Assembly: GCF_001704275.1 (NCBI RefSeq)
Contig: NZ_CP011533.1
Span: 4,402,001-4,466,000, forward strand
Direction: 5' to 3'
DNA length: 64,000 nt
Source: Streptomyces noursei ATCC 11455
GTDB taxonomy: Bacteria > Actinomycetota > Actinomycetes > Streptomycetales > Streptomycetaceae
Part shown: positions 17,710-25,308 of the stretch, piece by piece
Layout: each line of letters opens with the position of its first letter
How positions within the stretch are numbered: the stretch's first letter is position 1
Notes under the pieces: generated by a model
Seen by the model: the letters and a program-made list of their open reading frames with translations, nothing else
Databases searched by the model: none
What the model was told of the DNA's origin: nothing
Program-made: the position numbers and the translations under genes

Positions 17710-20379
17710 GTGCGATCGGATGAGCCTTCACAGTCCCCGGCCGGGCCCACGGCGAGGGTCAGCCCCTACGTCCTGTTCCGGCGTAGTCGACTGCCTGTGG
17801 CCGGACTGGAGGACCTCCGGTTCGACGAGCCATGGGCCCGGATCGAGGAGAGCCGCCGCCTCCGGGAGGACTGTGCACGGCGGGCGGGCGACGTGTCCGA
17901 CCGGCTGGCCGGATGCGTACCGCACGTGGATGCGTCGGTGCGATCCGAGCTCGTCCGGCTGCGCCGTGACATCTACAACCAGCGTGCCGAGCCGGCGGCT
18001 CGGCGGCTCGGCGTCGTGGAACCGCACCTCGACGCGGACACGCTCGCCGGGGTGCGGGAGTGGTCCGACCTCGTGCAGCGGACACGACGGTGCGAGGACG
18101 AGGCGCGGACGCTGTTCGAGGACAGGATGCGATCGGCGCGCGCCGGTTTCGCCCGCATCCTCGAACACGACTCGATGGCGAGGAGCATCCAGCTCTCGGG
18201 CGAGCAGCTCTACGAGAGCCTGCGCCGGTACACCTCGGGCGAAATGGGTTCGGTCAAGCCGAGCCGATCCCGGGTTCTGGAGTCCTCGCTGGTGAACTTC
18301 GCCTACCGCGCCGCGCTGAAGCCGTCTCCCTTCGGCCGGTTCACCGAGGTCGGAGCCTTCCCACCGGACCTGCCCGAGGTCGGCACCGCCGTGCCGGAGT
18401 CCCGCGCGTACTCGACGTCGACGCTGAACCGGGTGCTGGTGAACTGGCTGGCCGCCGGATTGCGACGGGCCGACGGTGGCATCGACCTCTGCAAGGTGCT
18501 GCTGAACTCGTCCCTGCGCGTGGACGACAAGAAGATCGAGTTCATCGGCCTCGTACCCGACTCCTCCGAGTACGGCCTCTCGGAGTCGGTCGTCCGGCTC
18601 AAGCGCGACAAGGTCGTCGACTGCCTCCTGACCGTCCTGGCCTCCGGCACGGCGTCGGTGCCGGAGGTGCTCCGTGCGCTGACCGTGTTGACCGGCAGCG
18701 ACGCGACCAGCAGGAAGGCCCTGCGGGCCATGATGCGGATCGAGTTGCTGTACGTCAGCCCCGGCTTCGACGAGCAGGACCCCGAGTATTCCGAGAAGGT
18801 CGCCGGCGTCCTGCGCACCGGCACGACCCGGCCCGTATCCGTCCTGAGCGGTCATCTCGACACCCTCCGCGAAGTGGAGACGGAGCTCTCCGACGCGCCT
18901 GCGGAGAAGCGCGGGCTGCTGCTGAAGGCCGCGGAGCATGCGCTCACCGACATCGCCGAGGTCTGCAAGATGGACCCGCCCCCCGCGGAGATCTCCCGGG
19001 CACCGGTCTACGAGGACCTCTGGACGCCCGATCGGCCCGCGACCTGGAGCCAGGACGCCGTGGCCGCGAGCGTCCCCGCGCTGGAGAGCCTGTGGCGGCT
19101 GTCGTCGCTGCTCGACTACGGCCACACGAAGCGGTTGGGGATGTACCACTTCGCGGCCACCACGTACGGCGACCGCGAGACCGTGCCGTTCCTGACGTTC
19201 TTCGACAGGCTCGTATCGCTGTCCGAGAGCGAGCAGGACGCGGTGTTCTGGGGACATGAATCCGCCGCGGCCGAGGTCTTCGTCGCACAGCGCGCCCAGG
19301 CCCTGCGCGACATCGGCGAACAGCTCGTGCCCGAGGACGGCGTCGTCCGGATGACGCCCGAGGCACTCAAGGCCGCGTGCGCGGGAGTGGAGGACTGCGT
19401 CGACCCGGACTCGATCACCTTCCGCGTCCAGTTCGCGGGCGGCACACCGTCGCCGGACGTCGTGGTGAACGGCGTCCTGACCGGATACGGCGTCTACTTC
19501 TCACGCTTCAGCTCGTTCGTACAGGGATCCGCCGCCGACGACTGGACGCTTCGGACCGCCGTCCGGGAACACCTCCGGAAGGCATTCCCGGGGCAGGTGG
19601 ACCTGAACATGGTCGCCGGCCTCAACTTCAACCTGCACCCGCCGCTCACCGACCGGGTGCTGAACTACCCCGGCACCTGGCCCACCTCACCGGAGATGAG
19701 GGCCTACAGCCTCGACAGGCTCGCGATCCGGATCGATCACGCCAACCGCGGTGTGCTCCTCTGGGACCCCGAGCTCGACGAGCAGGTTCACCTGGCCCCC
19801 ATGAACTTCATGCTCCCCATCGTGGTTCCGGTCCTCTACAACCTGTTGGAAGTCCTGAGTCCGACGATCCGGTACAACTACGCGCCGATGGACGACATCG
19901 GCCGGGCGATGGGGCATCGCGGGTACCCCGGATCCTCGCCGCGGCTGGTGGTCGGTGAGGTCGTCGCCAGCCGGCGCACCTGGACGGTGCCCGCACGCGA
20001 CATCCCCGAACTGGTCGAGCTGAGCAAGGACTCCTACCCGGCACTGCTCCGATTCGACCAGTGGCGCCGCGAACGGGGTCTGCCCCAGCACGCGTTCGTA
20101 CTGACGCAGCGTCTGGACGAGTACAACCTGCTGTCCGGGCAGGTGGAGGAGATCCCGAGGGACTGGTCCGATTTCAGACATCTGACGCGGGCCAGTGTCC
20201 ACAAGCCCATGTACGTCGACTTCCGCAACCCGTACCTGGTGCGGAGCTTCGCGAAGTCCGCGCTGACGCGGGACGACGTCTACGCGTCCATTCGAGAGTG
20301 CGTACCGGCCCCCGACGAGTACGGCGGTTCCGGGCCGGCGGCAGCAGAGGAGTTTTTCGTTGAGCTCTACCGAGACTGA
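17710..20379 (+). CDS. LanB-type dehydratase, glutamylation protein (TbtB-like)
   Basis: An 889-residue protein of the lantibiotic dehydratase N-terminal family. It contains the conserved region SVKPSRSRVLESSLVNFAYR followed by LKPSPFGRFTEVG, and the later block VNGVLTGYGVYFSRFSSF. Family members use glutamyl-tRNA to glutamylate Ser/Thr of the precursor, the first half of dehydration. The elimination domain is missing here and is supplied by the next gene, the split arrangement typical of thiopeptide clusters. The GTG at 17710 has GACGAGGAG upstream; the gene overlaps the next one by 20 bases. Confidence 0.88.
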   Translation: MRSDEPSQSPAGPTARVSPYVLFRRSRLPVAGLEDLRFDEPWARIEESRRLREDCARRAGDVSDRLAGCVPHVDASVRSELVRLRRDIYNQRAEPAARRLGVVEPHLDADTLAGVREWSDLVQRTRRCEDEARTLFEDRMRSARAGFARILEHDSMARSIQLSGEQLYESLRRYTSGEMGSVKPSRSRVLESSLVNFAYRAALKPSPFGRFTEVGAFPPDLPEVGTAVPESRAYSTSTLNRVLVNWLAAGLRRADGGIDLCKVLLNSSLRVDDKKIEFIGLVPDSSEYGLSESVVRLKRDKVVDCLLTVLASGTASVPEVLRALTVLTGSDATSRKALRAMMRIELLYVSPGFDEQDPEYSEKVAGVLRTGTTRPVSVLSGHLDTLREVETELSDAPAEKRGLLLKAAEHALTDIAEVCKMDPPPAEISRAPVYEDLWTPDRPATWSQDAVAASVPALESLWRLSSLLDYGHTKRLGMYHFAATTYGDRETVPFLTFFDRLVSLSESEQDAVFWGHESAAAEVFVAQRAQALRDIGEQLVPEDGVVRMTPEALKAACAGVEDCVDPDSITFRVQFAGGTPSPDVVVNGVLTGYGVYFSRFSSFVQGSAADDWTLRTAVREHLRKAFPGQVDLNMVAGLNFNLHPPLTDRVLNYPGTWPTSPEMRAYSLDRLAIRIDHANRGVLLWDPELDEQVHLAPMNFMLPIVVPVLYNLLEVLSPTIRYNYAPMDDIGRAMGHRGYPGSSPRLVVGEVVASRRTWTVPARDIPELVELSKDSYPALLRFDQWRRERGLPQHAFVLTQRLDEYNLLSGQVEEIPRDWSDFRHLTRASVHKPMYVDFRNPYLVRSFAKSALTRDDVYASIRECVPAPDEYGGSGPAAAEEFFVELYRD

Positions 20380-21292
20380 GCGGACCGGTGAGTGGTCGCC
20401 GCTCCACATCCATCTGCCGATGTCGCTGCAGCCCGGCTTCCTGCGGGATGTGCTCCACCCCGTCGTGCGCGAGGCCGGGATCCGGAACCGCTTCTGGTAC
20501 CTGCGGTACTGGCAGGGCGGTCCGCACATCAGAGTGCGGCTCCACGAGGCTTCGGAGGAGACCGTCGAGTCGGTACGCGGCAGGCTGGTCGCGGCGATGC
20601 CGGCCCTCGACGCCGAGCAGACCGCCGAGTACGCACAGCAGTCCTCCCACCAACCCGGCCTGGCCGCACTCGAAGGGGCGGAGCCCGTGGCGGTCAGGGC
20701 AGCGGGCACCGTCGAAGCAGCCGTCTACGCACCCGAGTACGCGAAGTACGGCGGCATCACGGGACTCCGCATCGCCGAAGAGCTCTTCCGCTCGACGTCG
20801 ACCGCGGTCCTCGACCTCCTCGCCGGCCTGACGGATCGCCAACTCGCGGCCTCGCCGGCCGGGCCGGCCATGCGCGTCATGGCCATGTCCCTCAGGGGCT
20901 CCGGGCTGGACCCGGAGCAGAGCCAGGACTTCCTCAGCCGTTACGAGGAGGACTGGCGAAGATGGGTGCCGCCCGGCTATGACGAGAAGTGGGCCGGGAT
21001 GTACGAGAAGACGCGAAGCAGGGTGACGAGCCTGTGCAGTGCGGTCTGGCGGGACGGGGTCACCGACGTTTTCCACGAGACCTATGCCAGAGCTTTGAAG
21101 TCCACCCAGGCTGCACAGGTCACCTCGGCGGGCGATGACCTCGCGGAACTCGTCCTCGAAGAAACGCCGTATGCCCACTGCCTGGCCAACTACATTCACA
21201 CCACCAACAACCGCCTCGGGATCCTTCCGGTTGCCGAGGCGTTTCTGGCCTATGTCATCCGTCGTTCCCTGGCGGAAATGGAGGCGGCGTGA
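20360..21292 (+). CDS. LanB-type glutamate elimination protein (TbtC-like)
   Basis: A 310-residue protein of the SpaB C-terminal / thiopeptide-type bacteriocin biosynthesis domain family. RFWYLRYWQGGPHIRVR near the N-terminus and HTTNNRLGI near the C-terminus are diagnostic. It removes glutamate from glutamylated Ser/Thr to give dehydroalanine and dehydrobutyrine. The TTG at 20360 has GAGGAG seven bases upstream and lies inside the end of the glutamylation gene, so the two are translationally coupled. The precursor genes follow. Confidence 0.88.
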   Translation: MSSTETERTGEWSPLHIHLPMSLQPGFLRDVLHPVVREAGIRNRFWYLRYWQGGPHIRVRLHEASEETVESVRGRLVAAMPALDAEQTAEYAQQSSHQPGLAALEGAEPVAVRAAGTVEAAVYAPEYAKYGGITGLRIAEELFRSTSTAVLDLLAGLTDRQLAASPAGPAMRVMAMSLRGSGLDPEQSQDFLSRYEEDWRRWVPPGYDEKWAGMYEKTRSRVTSLCSAVWRDGVTDVFHETYARALKSTQAAQVTSAGDDLAELVLEETPYAHCLANYIHTTNNRLGILPVAEAFLAYVIRRSLAEMEAA

Positions 21293-21417
21293 CGCAGCAT
21301 GGGCTTTCGTTTGCCGTCGGGCCGAATGAAAGCAATCTTTTTCCTGAAAGGGTCTTCCCATACGACCGTCCTATTCTGGTACGGTGAAAATCTAGTCGCG
21401 GAGGGGGGTGATTCCAA
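21293..21417 (+). promoter_or_regulatory. AT-richer leader region before the precursor genes
   Basis: This 125-base gap is the largest gap in the operon upstream of the precursors and is clearly richer in A/T. It contains a small hairpin (ACCGT...ACGGT) about 30 bases before the first precursor's ribosome site. An internal promoter giving extra precursor mRNA would be logical, but I see no clear -35/-10 pair, so this is a suggestion only. Confidence 0.3.
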
Positions 21418-21573
21418 GTGGATTCCACGCAGGAGCTCGACCTGAACGCGCTGGAGATCTCGGATCTGATTGAGGATTCGAACTACAGTGATGAGACGCT
21501 GTCGCAGGCCATGGCAGCGTCGACCACGACCACCGGCTGCACGACCAGTTCGTGTTCGTCTTCGTCGTCCTGA
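21418..21573 (+). CDS. thiopeptide precursor peptide A1
   Basis: A 51-residue peptide starting at GTG, with GGAGGGGGGTGA upstream. The leader (residues 1-34, MDSTQELDLNALEISDLI onward, ending AMAA) has the acidic LDxxALEISxxI pattern known from nosiheptide-type leaders. The predicted core after AA is STTTTGCTTSSCSSSSS (17 residues). Ser1 and Ser13, with Cys12 just before Ser13, fit a 35-membered pyridine macrocycle; Cys7 and Cys12 would be thiazoles, and several Thr/Ser oxazoles or dehydro-residues. Position 2 is Thr instead of the usual Cys. The product is identical to that of the next gene. Confidence 0.92.
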   Translation: MDSTQELDLNALEISDLIEDSNYSDETLSQAMAASTTTTGCTTSSCSSSSS

Positions 21574-21593
21574 CCTGGCACCTAGACGGGTCG

Positions 21594-21629
21594 CTGCCAC
21601 CGGGCACTGAAATACGCGCCCGCCGGCAG
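21594..21629 (+). other. intercistronic hairpin after precursor A1
   Basis: Arms CTGCCACCGGGC (21594-21605) and GCCCGCCGGCAG (21618-21629) pair over 12 positions with two mismatches. No T-run follows, so it is unlikely to be a complete terminator; it could slow 3' decay or attenuate transcription. Equivalent hairpins follow A2 and A3. Confidence 0.6.
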
Positions 21630-21632
21630 TCG

Positions 21633-21653
21633 CCTTTCCGAATAAAGGAAAGG
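21633..21653 (+). promoter_or_regulatory. hairpin touching the ribosome site of precursor A2
   Basis: Perfect 7-bp stem CCTTTCC / GGAAAGG around loop GAATAAA. The 3' arm runs straight into AGGAGGTGAT (21651-21660), an almost perfect match to the 16S rRNA anti-Shine-Dalgarno, six bases before the ATG. A related CCTTTCC...GGAAGG pair precedes precursor A3. It may tune precursor translation. Confidence 0.5.
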
Positions 21654-21665
21654 AGGTGATTTCGA

Positions 21666-21821
21666 ATGGATTCCACGCAGGAGCTGGACCTCAACGCGCT
21701 GGAGATCTCGGATCTGATTGAGGATTCGAACTACAGTGATGAGACGCTGTCGCAGGCTATGGCAGCGTCGACCACGACCACCGGCTGCACGACCAGTTCG
21801 TGTTCGTCTTCGTCGTCCTGA
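21666..21821 (+). CDS. thiopeptide precursor peptide A2 (same product as A1)
   Basis: A 51-residue peptide identical in sequence to A1. The two genes differ at only four nucleotides: the start codon (ATG versus GTG) and three silent changes, so they are a recent duplication. With an ATG and an almost perfect ribosome site this copy is probably the best translated of the three precursors. Core as for A1: STTTTGCTTSSCSSSSS, with predicted leader cleavage after AMAA. Confidence 0.92.
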   Translation: MDSTQELDLNALEISDLIEDSNYSDETLSQAMAASTTTTGCTTSSCSSSSS

Positions 21822-21839
21822 CCGGCAGCTAGAAATGCC

Positions 21840-21883
21840 GCTGCCGTCGGGCGCCATTCGACGAGTGCGCGCCCGACGGCGGC
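21840..21883 (+). other. intercistronic hairpin after precursor A2
   Basis: Arms GCTGCCGTCGGGCGC (21840-21854) and GCGCCCGACGGCGGC (21869-21883) form a 15-bp stem with one mismatch and a 14-base loop, the strongest of the three repeated hairpins. Same position and design as those after A1 and A3. Confidence 0.65.
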
Positions 21884-21916
21884 GACCTTTCCGGGTACAG
21901 GAAGGGGGGTAATTCC

Positions 21917-22069
21917 GTGGATTCCATGCAGGAGCTCGACCTGAACGCGCTGGAGATCTCGGATCTGATTGACGATCTGGGCCACAGCGAAGAGGAGCTG
22001 TCGCAGGTCATGGCGGCGTCGTGCGTGGGCTGCGCCGGCTCGTGCAGCTCGACGTCCTCGTCGTCCTGA
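21917..22069 (+). CDS. thiopeptide precursor peptide A3 (different core)
   Basis: A 50-residue peptide starting at GTG, with GGAAGGGGGG upstream. The first 18 leader residues match A1/A2 except Thr4 to Met; the second half of the leader has diverged (DDLGHSEEELSQVMAA). The core is SCVGCAGSCSSTSSSS (16 residues). Ser1, Cys2, Cys5, Cys9 and Ser10 sit at the same positions as in the nosiheptide core, which predicts a 26-membered ring from Ser1 and Ser10, thiazoles from Cys2, Cys5 and Cys9, perhaps an oxazole or Dha from Ser8, and a Ser/Thr-rich tail. I do not recognise this core from a described compound. Confidence 0.92.
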   Translation: MDSMQELDLNALEISDLIDDLGHSEEELSQVMAASCVGCAGSCSSTSSSS

Positions 22070-22088
22070 CCGGCGGCTGGGAAGGTCG

Positions 22089-22130
22089 CTGCCGCCGGGC
22101 ACTGTCGGACCAGTGCGCGCCCGCCGGCAG
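22089..22130 (+). other. intercistronic hairpin after precursor A3
   Basis: Arms CTGCCGCCGGGC (22089-22100) and GCCCGCCGGCAG (22119-22130), 12 positions with one mismatch; the loop itself contains a small ACTG...CAGT stem. Third member of the hairpin series, placed before the pyridine synthase gene. Confidence 0.6.
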
Positions 22131-22172
22131 CGACGCACCGGGGGCCTTTGATTCTCCTCGGCAAGGCGCATC

Positions 22173-23324
22173 GTGACTGTGGAGGTTCGTGTGCACGTCT
22201 TTGTGACGATCCCCCTCGACGAGGGTGGCGCGACGGTGACGCGGAGCATCCGCGGTTTCCTCACCGACCTGTTCGGGCCGGAGCAGCCGGCCTGGCCCGG
22301 TGACTACTACTTCGTGCGCACCTGGGACCGGGCGAGTGGGCGCGACTGCCTCCAGGTCAGCCTCCAGTCGGACACGGCCACGGCCGACGAGGCGCGTGAC
22401 CGGCTCCAACGCGCGGCGGACGCCCACGACTTGCGGCCGACCGTGGCGGAGCTCCCCTTCGAGGAGATCCCCTCACCGTTGTGGAACTCCGGGATCGGCG
22501 GGGACGGGTTCGACGCCGCGGCCAAGAGCCTCTACCGCGCCGTGGCGCCCCTCCTCTCCCGGAGCGTGTCGGCGATCGGCGACGACACCACGAAGGCGTA
22601 CCTGCTGGCGCTGAACCTGATGGTCGCGAACGCGGGCGCCACCGTGCTGGAGTCCGAACAGCGACGGCTGTCCTCCCGCGGCTTCGACGAGCTGCTCAGT
22701 CTGCGCATGCTCAGCTATCGCTCGCACTACGAGGGCGCCAAGAACGCGCTGGCCAAGGACCCCGATTCCTTCGAGCGTCGCTGCGCGGCGTACTACGACA
22801 AACTCGGCACACATGTCCGGGAATCCATCCGTAGCTGGGCGGCGTCACCGGTGCCCGCCCTCGATGACGAGCCGGCACGCGCCTGGGTGGATGTCGTACG
22901 GCAACACTTCGGAGCATTGCGCGAGGAGTGCCGCGCCGGCCGCATCGCCCATTTCGGCCGCACCCTCGACGACTTCCACGAGCACCCCGACGATCACCTG
23001 CCGCCCAGCAGCTTCCACGCGAAGAAGCTGTCTGCGGAAATGTCGGATCTGCTGCATCGGAGCCCGGATTTCCTGGCGTACCGAATTCAGGCGAGCCTGC
23101 TGTACAGCTGCCTCCACACGATGGGGTTCAGCCTGGCCGAACGGTTCCTGTTCTGCTATCTCCTCGCGCGCGCCAACGAGGAAGTTTCGGGAAGGACCAC
23201 CGAGGAGTTGGCGCAGGGACTCGACGCCGTCGCCCGGGAGATCGCGAATCGGCAGCCTGTCACCACGGGCCGCCGGGATCAGGCGCACCATGAATCCGGT
23301 GAAGAAATTGTCAAGCAGATCTAG
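22173..23324 (+). CDS. thiopeptide pyridine synthase ([4+2] cyclase, TbtD-like)
   Basis: A 383-residue protein placed and sized like TbtD/PbtD/NosO, the LanB-elimination-fold enzymes that join two dehydroalanines in a formal aza-[4+2] reaction, aromatise the ring and release the leader peptide, closing the macrocycle. The start (MTVEVRVHVFVTIP, then YYFVRTWDRASGRDCLQVSL) parallels the SpaB-C fold start of the upstream elimination protein, and the C-terminal helix ERFLFCYLLARANEEVSG is similar to that of other family members as I recall them. The family is diverse and the call rests on size, context and these segments. GTG start; ribosome site only fair (AAGGCG). Confidence 0.75.
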   Translation: MTVEVRVHVFVTIPLDEGGATVTRSIRGFLTDLFGPEQPAWPGDYYFVRTWDRASGRDCLQVSLQSDTATADEARDRLQRAADAHDLRPTVAELPFEEIPSPLWNSGIGGDGFDAAAKSLYRAVAPLLSRSVSAIGDDTTKAYLLALNLMVANAGATVLESEQRRLSSRGFDELLSLRMLSYRSHYEGAKNALAKDPDSFERRCAAYYDKLGTHVRESIRSWAASPVPALDDEPARAWVDVVRQHFGALREECRAGRIAHFGRTLDDFHEHPDDHLPPSSFHAKKLSAEMSDLLHRSPDFLAYRIQASLLYSCLHTMGFSLAERFLFCYLLARANEEVSGRTTEELAQGLDAVAREIANRQPVTTGRRDQAHHESGEEIVKQI

Positions 23325-23344
23325 GAATTAGCGGGGGGAGAATC

Positions 23345-25294
23345 ATGCGCATTACGCTCGTCAATGTTCCGTGGAGTCCGATCGGGTTTCCGTCGGTGGC
23401 TCTCGGCCTGCTCAAGAGCCTCACCCTCAAGGAGTTTCCCGACGCCCAGGTCGACGTGGTGTACGGCAACCTCGACTTCGTCGACTGGATCACCTCTCGC
23501 CGCCCCGACTTCAATTACGAGGACTACCGCTACTACGACCTCGAAAGCTGCTACATCGGGACCGGGGACTGGGTGTTCTCCTCGGCCCTCTATCACGATC
23601 CGAAGTGGAAGGTGCCGGAGTTCCTGGAGCAGTTCGGCCCGCGGTCGGAGACCGTGCACGGACAGGAGCTGGCGCACGGCACGACCGAGGAAAACCAGAT
23701 GCAGACCACGCTCTGGCTGCACGAACACGTCGAGGAGTTCACCGACGAACTCGCCCGCCGGATCGTCGCCGGCGAACCCGATATCGTCGGCTTCACGACC
23801 ACGTTCCAGACCCTCACCGCATCGATGGCGGTCGCCCGGCGGGTCAAGGAACTCTCGCCCCGTACGGTGACCGTGTTCGGCGGCGCCAACTGCGAAGGGT
23901 CGATGGGCGAGGCGCTGCACCGCAACTTCGACTTCGTCGACTACGTGGTCCGCGGCGAGGGCGAGCTGGCCTGGCCGGGGCTGCTGCGCTCGCTGACCGC
24001 GGACGAGGCGGCCTTCGAGACCGTACCGGGGCTGTGCTGGCGGGACGAGAGCGGATCCTCGGTGCACAACGCGGTGAGCACCAAGCCACTGCCACCCGCC
24101 GCGATGGTGCTGCCTCACTACGACGAATACGTCGAGCAGTTCACGAAGTCACACGCCCGGTTCTGGCTGGAGCCCAGGCTGATCCTCGAGAGTTCCCGCG
24201 GCTGCTGGTGGGGCGAGAAGCACCACTGCACCTTCTGCGGCCTGAATGGCGCCAGCATGATGTTCCGCAGCAAGCGGCCCGACCAGTTCATCGACGACCT
24301 CGTGACGCTCGCCAGGCGCCACCGGATCCTCGACGTGATGCTCGTGGACAACATCCTGGACATGGCCTACCTGGACTCGATGCTTCCCGCGCTCGCCGAG
24401 GCCGAGATCGACCTGCGGCTGATGTACGAGATCAAGGCCAATCTGCGCTACGAGCAACTCGAGGTCATCTCGAAGGCCGGCGTGGTCTGCGTCCAGCCCG
24501 GGATCGAGAGCCTGAACAGCAAGGTGCTCAAGCTCATGGACAAGGGCGTCTCCGGCTGCCTGAACGTGCGCGTGCTCCGGGACGCCGAGTCGCTGGGCCT
24601 GACCGTCGCATGGGCCTACCTCTACGGCTTCCCCGGGGAGACCGACGAGGACTACGCCAAGGTCATCGAGCAGTTCCCCGCGCTGCACCACCTGGAGCCG
24701 GCCGGCGGCGACGACCGGCTCGCGGTCCAGCGCTTCGCTCCGTACTTCGAGAACCCCTCGCTCGGCTTCCACGAGCGGTGGGCGGCCCCTCAGTACGGAC
24801 TCACCTACGACCTTCCCGAGAAGGAACTGTTCGACATCGCGTACATCTTCAAAGCGACGCACCAAGGCATCGGGAACGACATGGCGTGGAAACTGCGCGC
24901 CGCCATGGACACATGGCGCGACGCGCACTGGCACAGCCAACTGTCGTACTTCGAGACCGAGGAGAGCATCACGCTCACCAACACCCGGCCGGGCTTCGAC
25001 TGGGACGTCGTCCAGCTCACCACCGACGTCGAGATCGCGCTCTTCCGACTGCTCGACCAGCCGAGGTCGCTCCCGTACCTGGAGCGCGAGTGCGCGAAGC
25101 GGTTCGGGCAGACGGACGTCGGCGCCGTGATCGACCGGTGGATGGAGCTGGGTCTGCTCTTCACGGACGACGGCCGCCTGATCCACGTCGTCACCAAGGA
25201 CCGCAACCAGAGGTTCATGCAGATCCGGGTGGGCCAGGGACTGGCGGCGCGGTCGGAGGCCGACCGCCCGTCCCCCGAGTCCGTAGCAGTGTGA
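23345..25294 (+). CDS. B12-binding radical SAM RiPP maturase (C-methyltransferase type)
   Basis: A 649-residue protein. Residues about 130-215 form a cobalamin-binding-like domain (DIVGFTTTFQTLTAS, TVFGGANCEGSMGEAL, VVRGEGE). The radical SAM cluster is RGCWWGEKHHCTFCGLNG, Cys287-x7-Cys295-x2-Cys298, the unusual spacing and context of the RiPP maturation radical SAM protein 1 family (TIGR03975, from memory). These are candidates for methylating unreactive carbons of modified peptides, such as azole C5 or amino-acid beta carbons. It follows the pyridine synthase after 20 bases and is followed by a DUF5825-like gene, a pairing known for this family. Confidence 0.88.
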   Translation: MRITLVNVPWSPIGFPSVALGLLKSLTLKEFPDAQVDVVYGNLDFVDWITSRRPDFNYEDYRYYDLESCYIGTGDWVFSSALYHDPKWKVPEFLEQFGPRSETVHGQELAHGTTEENQMQTTLWLHEHVEEFTDELARRIVAGEPDIVGFTTTFQTLTASMAVARRVKELSPRTVTVFGGANCEGSMGEALHRNFDFVDYVVRGEGELAWPGLLRSLTADEAAFETVPGLCWRDESGSSVHNAVSTKPLPPAAMVLPHYDEYVEQFTKSHARFWLEPRLILESSRGCWWGEKHHCTFCGLNGASMMFRSKRPDQFIDDLVTLARRHRILDVMLVDNILDMAYLDSMLPALAEAEIDLRLMYEIKANLRYEQLEVISKAGVVCVQPGIESLNSKVLKLMDKGVSGCLNVRVLRDAESLGLTVAWAYLYGFPGETDEDYAKVIEQFPALHHLEPAGGDDRLAVQRFAPYFENPSLGFHERWAAPQYGLTYDLPEKELFDIAYIFKATHQGIGNDMAWKLRAAMDTWRDAHWHSQLSYFETEESITLTNTRPGFDWDVVQLTTDVEIALFRLLDQPRSLPYLERECAKRFGQTDVGAVIDRWMELGLLFTDDGRLIHVVTKDRNQRFMQIRVGQGLAARSEADRPSPESVAV

Positions 25295-25308
25295 GAGGCA
25301 AGACTGCC

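Noticed and set aside
21418..22130. Repeated precursor-hairpin units resembling a CRISPR-like array
   Set aside because: The repeats are coding and about 250 bases apart, with no short uniform repeats or cas genes; it is a precursor gene tandem.
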